This document shows, one piece after another, positions 57,901-64,000 of a stretch of 64,000 nt of DNA. Under the pieces are notes generated by a model that saw nothing but the letters and a program-made list of their open reading frames with translations, was not told the DNA's origin and did not search any database. Where the stretch lies: contig MTSC01000002.1 in the NCBI GenBank assembly GCA_002368545.1, positions 1,302,001 to 1,366,000 on the forward strand, read 5' to 3'. Position numbers and translations under genes: made by a program. This DNA is from Ramichloridium luteum. Its lineage: Eukaryota; Ascomycota; Dothideomycetes; Mycosphaerellales; Dissoconiaceae. The first letter of the stretch is position 1, and each line of letters starts with the position of its first letter.

Positions 57901-60665
57901 ATCAAGAATGGACGCCGGGACATTGGAAACATGCTTTGTCGGAAGGAGTTCGACAGCGGCAACCTGCCGTGCGTGTACGTCAAATTCGGCGTCGAGCGCG
58001 CCGTGCAGAACCTGCCGCTGGGCGACGACCCGGCGGGCGGCGTCTGGTCTCCCCTCGCCAGCCAGGTGCGCCAGAACCTGCTCATGCTGCACGCGGACAA
58101 GCAGTACTCGGGCGTGGACCACCGAGAAGTCGTCATTGACGACCGCACCTCCACGCCGCTGAACCAGTTCAGCAACATCCACGACCTGATGCAGTGGCGC
58201 GTGTCCCGCCAGGCCGAGGAGCTGTCGTACTGCACCGTCGACGGCCGCGGCCGCGAGGGCAAAGGCATCAACTGGAAGAAATTCGACCTCAAGGTCGCCG
58301 CCGTCGCGAATTACCTCAAGAATAAGGTCAAGGTCCAGCACGGCGACCACCTCATGCTCATGTATACGCATTCCGAGGAGTATGTGTATGCGGTCCACGC
58401 GTGCATCTGTCTCGGCGCGATTGCGGTGCCTATGGCGCCGTTGGATCAGAATCGCCTCAGTGAGGATGTGCCCGCGATTCTGCATATGCTGGCGGATTTC
58501 AGGGTCAAGGCGATCCTCGTCAATTCGGACGTTGATACGTTGTTGAAACAGAAGCCTGTCTCGCAGCATCTCAAGCAGACGGCATTGATCCTCAAGATTT
58601 CGATCCCACCGACGTACAATACGTCCAAGCCGCCGAAGCAGTCGCACGGCTGTCGCGAGTTGGGCTTTACTATCCGGCCGGCCTGGGTCCAGCCCGGGTA
58701 CCCGGTCATTATTTGGGTTTACTGGACCCCCGACCAGCGCCGCATGGCGGTTCAATTGTGCCATAACACCATCATGGCGCTCTGCACGGTCCAAAAGGAG
58801 ACGTGCCAGATGACGTCCACGCGTCCTGTGCTCGGCTGCGTACGCAGCACTGTCGGTCTGGGATTCCTGCACACCTGCATGATGGGAATCTTCCTCGCAG
58901 CGCCGACGTACCTCGTCTCGCCCGTCGACTTTGCCGGCAACCCGGTGATCCTGCTGCAGACGATCATGCGGTACAAGATCAAGGACACCTATGCCACGAG
59001 CCAGATGTTGGATCATGCGATCGCAAACCACGGCGGGAAGGGCGTCACGCTGCACGACCTCAAAAACCTCATGATTGCCACCGACCAGCGGCCCAAGCCG
59101 GATGTCTACCAGCGTGTGCGGCAGGCGTTCGCGCAGTCGGCGCTGGATCGGACGTCGATCAATACGATCTACACGCATGTTCTCAACCCGATGGTCGCCA
59201 GTCGCAGTTATATGTGCATCGAGCCTATCGAGCTGTACCTTGATCCGGCGGCACTTCGGAGAGGCCTCATCGTGCCGGTGGACCCGGACCAGGAGCCATT
59301 TGCATTGCTTGTCCAAGACTCCGGAATGGTACCGGTCAGCACGCAGATTAGCATTGTTAACCCGGAGACAAACCACCTCTGCCTCGTTGGCGAGTACGGT
59401 GAGATCTGGGTACAGTCCGAGGCGAACGCGTACAGCTTCTACGGCTCGAAGGACGCCTTTGACGCGGAGCGATTCAATGGCCGAACAATTGATGGTGATC
59501 CGGCCGCGCGATACGTGCGGACCGGCGATCTCGGCTTCCTGCATAACGTGCACCGGCCGATCGGTCCCGGCGGGAGCATGGTGGAGATGCAGGTTCTCTT
59601 CGTGCTGGGCAGTATCGGTGAGACGTTCGAGGTTAACGGCCTCCAGCATTTCCCGATGGATGTCGAGGCGAGCATTGAGCGGTGTCACCGGGCGCTTGTG
59701 AAGGGCGGATGGTAAGTTGACATATTCTTTAGTCTATGTGAAAGTGCGCGTGCTAACACATTCCAAACAGTGCCATCTTCCAAGCCGGCTCCCTGCTGGT
59801 CCTCGTCGCTGAAGTCCGTACACGCGCCTTTCTCGCCTCCCTCGTGCCCGTCATCGTCAACGCCGCCCTCAACGAGCACCAGCTCGTCCTCGACATCGTC
59901 GCGTTCGTCGCCATGGGCGACTTTCCCCGATCGCGTCTCGGCGAGAAGCAACGCGGCAAGATCCTCGCCAGCTGGGTTAGTCGCAAGATGCGGACGATAG
60001 CACAGTTCAGCATCCGTGATGCCGACGCCGAGGGTAGCGTCGGCACACTCGTCGGCGCCGAACGTCAGAGCCGACCAGGCAGCATGCAGAGTAATGCCCC
60101 GGGTGCTGGCAGTATCCGCAAGAGCACCACGTCCCTGCGCCAGGTCGAGAGCATCTCACATATCCCGACCATGGAGCCGCCGCTTATCGAGGGCGAGCAG
60201 CTGACGCTGCAGACGAACCCCTACGAAGTGCCGCCACACCCAGATGCTGCTCAGACGTTCAGTCCCTCGACATTCGCTAGCGAAAACGACAATACGCCGA
60301 CGAACGAGTACCGCCCAGCCATACCGATGCACCTCAACACCACGCTCGACTACTCTCCCGTTGAGCAGTTCTCGCCCAACGAGCTGGCACAGAACCCGCT
60401 GGAGTACACGAATCCGCGGAGCGAGTGGACGCAGAATCCTCACGCGCCGCAACACCAGGAGTCGCCAGTGTCGCCGATCGAGCGACCGTCACTTGGGGGC
60501 TACTCGGTGCAGAACAACAACAAAAACAACACGGGAGCATCGTACTCGCCACTCGAGGCAACGCCGCCAAGGGTCGGCGGGCTGCGGATCGCGAACCGAT
60601 CGAGCGACATCGATGAGGGCTGGGCGCAGGAGGCGCTGCAGCATATGAATATCAATTCGAAGTGA
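54958..60665 (+). CDS. DIP2/CPS1-type protein with DMAP1-binding domain and two tandem AMP-binding domains
   Basis: Two exons (54958-59711, 59771-60665; a 59-nt intron inside a Cys codon) encode 1882 aa. The N-terminus HPELQAQLQQLDQELAEGDI is the DMAP1-binding domain. A Gly/Gln/Ser-rich linker reaches about residue 280, then two adenylate-forming (FAAL-like) domains follow. The first has IEFSRAPTGDLRGVVLSHRT at about residue 458 in place of the usual Ser/Thr/Gly-rich ATP loop; the second has VYWTPDQRRMAVQLCHNTI near 1253. Both end in ATP-grasp-like segments (RTGLLGCI, RTGDLGFLH). DIP2 proteins in yeast and animals control diacylglycerol species, and the fungal orthologue is called CPS1 in Coccidioides. 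The last 200 residues are disordered. The long open frames on the reverse strand here are shadows of GC-rich coding. Confidence 0.93.
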
Positions 60666-61737
60666 ACGCGCCCTTTGTTAGTTCAATATGATGGGTAATG
60701 ATGCAGGAATGAAAGGTTTGGAATAGGAAAAATAAAATAACTTTCACGATACCCGACAGTCGCTCAAATGGAGTGTGCTCGCAGATTGATCGAAACCATT
60801 TCGCATTTGTAGCCAAGTTTTGACTATTGCATTTGAATGCGGCCTATGTTGCAGCAGGGCTGCTATATATTTTAGCAGTATTAGTTGGCTGGGGAAGTAC
60901 CGTTGTCTCCTCAGGCCGCCCTGCCTACCCTGCGGAGAGAGAGTGTGTTTACATGGAGGAGAAACATTTCAGCGATCAACCTCGGGACCACTGACGGGGC
61001 CGTCTTCTTCTTCTACATGATTTTCTTTGTTTACTCTTTGACAGTAGCCATGACTGGAATGACTCGAAAGTGAGGAGGAGGTCACGATGCTCGTCCCATA
61101 TCCCAAAAATACGCTCGGGTTCGATTGTTGGTAGAAAATGGTGTTCATGAAAATGCCAATGACGCTTCGCTTCGCTTTACCCAAGACTCTTTTTCCTCCT
61201 TTCGTGAGCATCTGACGCGCGACAATCGTGCTCGTTAGCGGGCGCACCGGTCATGGATATGGCCACAGAAGCAGACGATCCGCAGACGTGAAATGTCGGG
61301 TCGATTGGTGACGACCCGGCTTGACCAGACCCTGACCGTGGATACTCTCGCTGCCTTCACGTAGTTGGACATACAGTAAAGTATTCCACTAAAACGGCCT
61401 GTCTTCACCACACATGTATCATAGCCTCATCGTCTTCCCATGATTGCATCCTAACGTTTCCATCTTCTATCCAGTTCAAGGCGTTATAATGGAAACACAA
61501 GATCTGGTGACGAATCTGGCGTTACATTTGATGCCGATCACTTTCGAGAGGTGACCATGCGAGGACCATTCGATCGCGCGAGCAAACAGAGCCGCACGCA
61601 TTGATGAATCTGGCGTGGCTCGGGGAGGGAAACGGTCTCGGCATCAGTTTCGGCATTCGAATGAGGCATTTTTCAGCCATTGCAGAATTACCCACCGCAG
61701 TATCCGCCCGAGTGCGTAATCGAGCTCTCGGAGCTCA
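60666..61737. other. 1.1-kb interval between convergent DIP2-type and CASP genes
   Basis: Holds two 3' UTRs. No additional gene, repeat or RNA gene was recognised. Confidence 0.45.
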
Positions 61738-64000
61738 TCACGATTCTACTTCTTCTAGTTGCCATTCCGCCGCTCTTTCAGCTGCTCGAACCGCAGCGGG
61801 TCCCGCTGCGGCAGCACCTGCTGCGGCAGCGCCAGAGCCCGAGTACGTGCTGGCAGCGGCAGCGTGTCCCGCCTCCGCCGAGCCTGACAGCGAGTATAGC
61901 ATGATGAAAACGAGAATGTGCAGCGCGAGGCAGTATGCGGCGAAGAGATTGCGGCTCATGCGCGTCGCCATGACCATGCGCGTAAATTGGAAGACCGCGC
62001 GCTCGGGCAGGCTCATACGTTTCAGAGCACGTGCCGATTCGCGGCCACGGAAGGCGGCGAAAGGTGAGAGGTTAGATTCGTATGCAGAGCGATACTTGTC
62101 CATACCGGAGTCGGTCGGTGACGAGATTTGAATCGAGGAAGGGTTGGGATTGGCGCCGTATGTTGAGCCTGAGGTTGCGGGCTGCCCACGGTTGTACGAC
62201 GTGACGTAACGAGATTTCTCGTACAGGTTGAGATTGTCCTTTTGCAAGGATGAAACTTCTGTCCGCAGCGACGAGACCATCTGGTATTGCTTCTGAAGCT
62301 CTCGTTCAAGCTCGCTGATCTTCTTCTTGAAGCGGTCGCGTTGTGCGGTGACCATTGGTAGGATTCCCGACCCACCGCCAACGGCTTCGCCGGCACGCAG
62401 AGCATCCAAGACGCTCGGCGCGTTTGACTGGCCATCAAAGCCTCCGATGATCGACGAGGTGGGCGATGCTGCACGGCCTCGTCGACTTCCATACGTGGAT
62501 TTCGGATAGCGCGAGACGTGAGTGCCTGCAACAGACATAGTCTCGAATGCGTTGGAGATTTCCTCCTGCGTCTTGGTGATGTCGTTCTCCAATGTGACAT
62601 TGAGGTTACGCGCCTTCTCCAAATCCATATTCGTGACAGACAGGTCCTCCTGCAACTGCTCCGTCCGGCGTGTCAACTCCTGGTGAGCAACGCGAAGTTC
62701 AGTGAGCTCATTGCTGAGCTTCTTGTTTCGTGCCATGAGAAGCTGCTCAAGCGTCTCGCCCTTTGCTCCATCGGCTGTGCCATTGCCATGTGCAGCACCG
62801 TCGCCGTCGCCCTCCTCAGCGTTGGTGAACTCGATAGCACGGAGCATATCCAGCTCTCTCTTCACCTCATCGTAATCTTTCCACTTGTCGACCTTGACTT
62901 GCAGAGCATCACGATCCGCCTTCAAAGCCAAAACTTCGCGCTCAATGTTTCGGATCTTGTTTTGAAGGGTTTTCTTCTCGGAATCCTTGTCGTATCGAGC
63001 GGCGTCAAGTCGGCGAAGCAATGACGAGTTCTCTGATCGCAGGCGAAGATAGGCCGGGTCGTCCTCAACACTGGTGCTCTTTGCACTCGATTGGCTGGTC
63101 GACTGGGCGAGCTCAACGCGGAGCAGCTCGTTTCGCGCTTCAACTTCCACGAGACGCATGCTGGTGCGCTCCAATTCAGAGTTGACGATTTCCAGTTCGG
63201 CAGCAGTTGCACTGCTGCGGCCATGATCTTGCCCAGACTCGCCTGACTTCTCCAATCTTTGCGAGACTTCGTAGCTGGCTTTCAGCTCTTTCAGGAGCCG
63301 ATCTTGGTTCTCAACTCGGTCCTCGAGGCCACGCTCCTTCGCTGCCCAATTGTCCTCCTTCTCTTTGAGCACAGACTCCCATGATTTTTCGACTTCCTTG
63401 ATCCGCTCGTCTTCGCTATCAACCAAGGTTTGACGCTTCTTACGTTCTTCTTCAGTGCGCTGATCGGCTTCTTCAATCTGCTCATTTAGGGTTGCGATCT
63501 GTTTGTGCAGTCTCTCATTTTCCGCTTCGAGTTTCGGAACGACCTCGTCAGCAGTAATGAGGGAGTCGATCGACGCTTCGAGCAGAGGATATGGATCTGG
63601 AGCGTCTGACAATGGCGAATATGCCTGCATGAATGCTGCCGAAATTGTCTTGTTGTGATTGGTGAGCACATCGATGTAGCCCTGGTACGCCTTGAGCAGA
63701 TCTTTCATTTCTGTAAGCTTCCCACTGTCATCCATCTTTCTGAAGTCTTTGGTTTTCTGAGCGAGCTCTTTCCGCTGGACAAGCGAATCCTTCTGCTGAA
63801 CCACCATCTCTTCTGCGGTGTCGTCTAAGGTGCGAACGAGTTTCGACAAGTTCAAGGTGCGCCATGCTGCAACAGCGGACTGGAACTTGTTGCCGCCTTC
63901 GGGAGAAGCCTCGCCATCTTCGGTTCCATTTGCGACATCCTCCACAATGCTCTCGGTGGCCACCTCAACGGCGCCATCCTGAACCCGCGTTGCTTCACTA
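61738..64000 (-). CDS. COY1: Golgi membrane protein CASP (Coy1), 5' end at or beyond window edge
   Basis: The frame is open from the window end (64000) to TGA 61738-61740, at least 753 codons. CASP is a golgin: a long cytoplasmic coiled coil anchored by one C-terminal helix, acting in retrograde Golgi traffic. The conserved N-terminal FQSAVAAWRTLNLSKLVRTL begins near residue 27 of the visible part. Heptad-rich sequence then fills most of the protein. The tail is the CASP signature: ALKRMSLPERAVFQFTRMV, then the membrane span NLFAAYCLALHILVFIMLY with the family's Tyr and His in the helix. After it comes an unusual 50-residue lumenal tail rich in Ala and Gly. No in-frame ATG occurs before the window edge. 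The start must lie upstream, or an AG at 63979-63980 (reverse strand, TTCAG|GATGG) ends a first intron. Confidence 0.9.
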   Translation of the reverse strand, partial: SEATRVQDGAVEVATESIVEDVANGTEDGEASPEGGNKFQSAVAAWRTLNLSKLVRTLDDTAEEMVVQQKDSLVQRKELAQKTKDFRKMDDSGKLTEMKDLLKAYQGYIDVLTNHNKTISAAFMQAYSPLSDAPDPYPLLEASIDSLITADEVVPKLEAENERLHKQIATLNEQIEEADQRTEEERKKRQTLVDSEDERIKEVEKSWESVLKEKEDNWAAKERGLEDRVENQDRLLKELKASYEVSQRLEKSGESGQDHGRSSATAAELEIVNSELERTSMRLVEVEARNELLRVELAQSTSQSSAKSTSVEDDPAYLRLRSENSSLLRRLDAARYDKDSEKKTLQNKIRNIEREVLALKADRDALQVKVDKWKDYDEVKRELDMLRAIEFTNAEEGDGDGAAHGNGTADGAKGETLEQLLMARNKKLSNELTELRVAHQELTRRTEQLQEDLSVTNMDLEKARNLNVTLENDITKTQEEISNAFETMSVAGTHVSRYPKSTYGSRRGRAASPTSSIIGGFDGQSNAPSVLDALRAGEAVGGGSGILPMVTAQRDRFKKKISELERELQKQYQMVSSLRTEVSSLQKDNLNLYEKSRYVTSYNRGQPATSGSTYGANPNPSSIQISSPTDSGMDKYRSAYESNLSPFAAFRGRESARALKRMSLPERAVFQFTRMVMATRMSRNLFAAYCLALHILVFIMLYSLSGSAEAGHAAAASTYSGSGAAAAGAAAAGPAAVRAAERAAEWQLEEVES

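Noticed and set aside
57889..59688. 599-codon open frame on the reverse strand inside the DIP2-type gene
   Set aside because: His/Arg/Val-rich shadow frame opposite a strongly conserved GC-rich coding exon; no family features and no start context.
61100..61130. GGGTTCGATTG resembling a tRNA B box
   Set aside because: No complementary acceptor stem or A box at the required distance.

Overview
The window is nuclear DNA of a filamentous ascomycete. Genes are split by short spliceosomal introns (48-131 nt where resolved) with GT...CTAAC/CTGAC...AG signals, and several families are typical of Pezizomycotina. A Dothideomycete-like source is my inference from overall protein character; no species call is possible from this alone.

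Left part (1-25.9 kb), conserved housekeeping genes: the 5' two thirds of TEL1 (ATM kinase; - strand, cut by the window start) is divergent from NUP192 (+), with two ACGCGT boxes in the shared promoter. Next comes a divergent pair of mitochondrial genes, ribosomal protein bS6m/MRP17 (-) and glycine cleavage H protein (+). An HSPA12-like Hsp70 with a long low-complexity head (+), nuclear poly(A) polymerase PAP1 (-) and a ferric reductase (-) follow.

Middle part (25.9-41.7 kb), sparser: a 513-aa regulator-like protein with a CAG/polyQ tract, a three-exon small secreted cysteine protein (effector-like), a 4.4-kb stretch with no supported gene, a large Gln/Ser/His-rich fungal protein with a conserved C-terminal half, and a decayed copy of a plasmid pRiA4b ORF-3-like (MM3350-like) gene broken by an in-frame TGA.

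Right accessory block (41.7-53.4 kb): an APH-fold phosphotransferase, a flavin-reductase-like protein tail to tail with it, an MFS transporter whose second intron has GG where AG is expected (plus a 16-N assembly gap in a later exon), a secreted protein of a fungal family of unknown function, an orphan open frame facing an unrecognised 306-aa gene, an ankyrin protein and a five-exon homoserine-acetyltransferase-like alpha/beta hydrolase. I see no polyketide synthase, NRPS or terpene synthase, so this is not an obvious metabolite cluster.

Right end (54.9-64 kb), conserved again: a 1882-aa DIP2/CPS1-type double adenylate-forming protein (+) and the Golgi protein CASP/COY1 (-), whose 5' end lies at or beyond the window edge.

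I found no tRNA, rRNA, CRISPR array or intact transposon. Exon borders were placed by hand from splice consensus, reading phase and family conservation.
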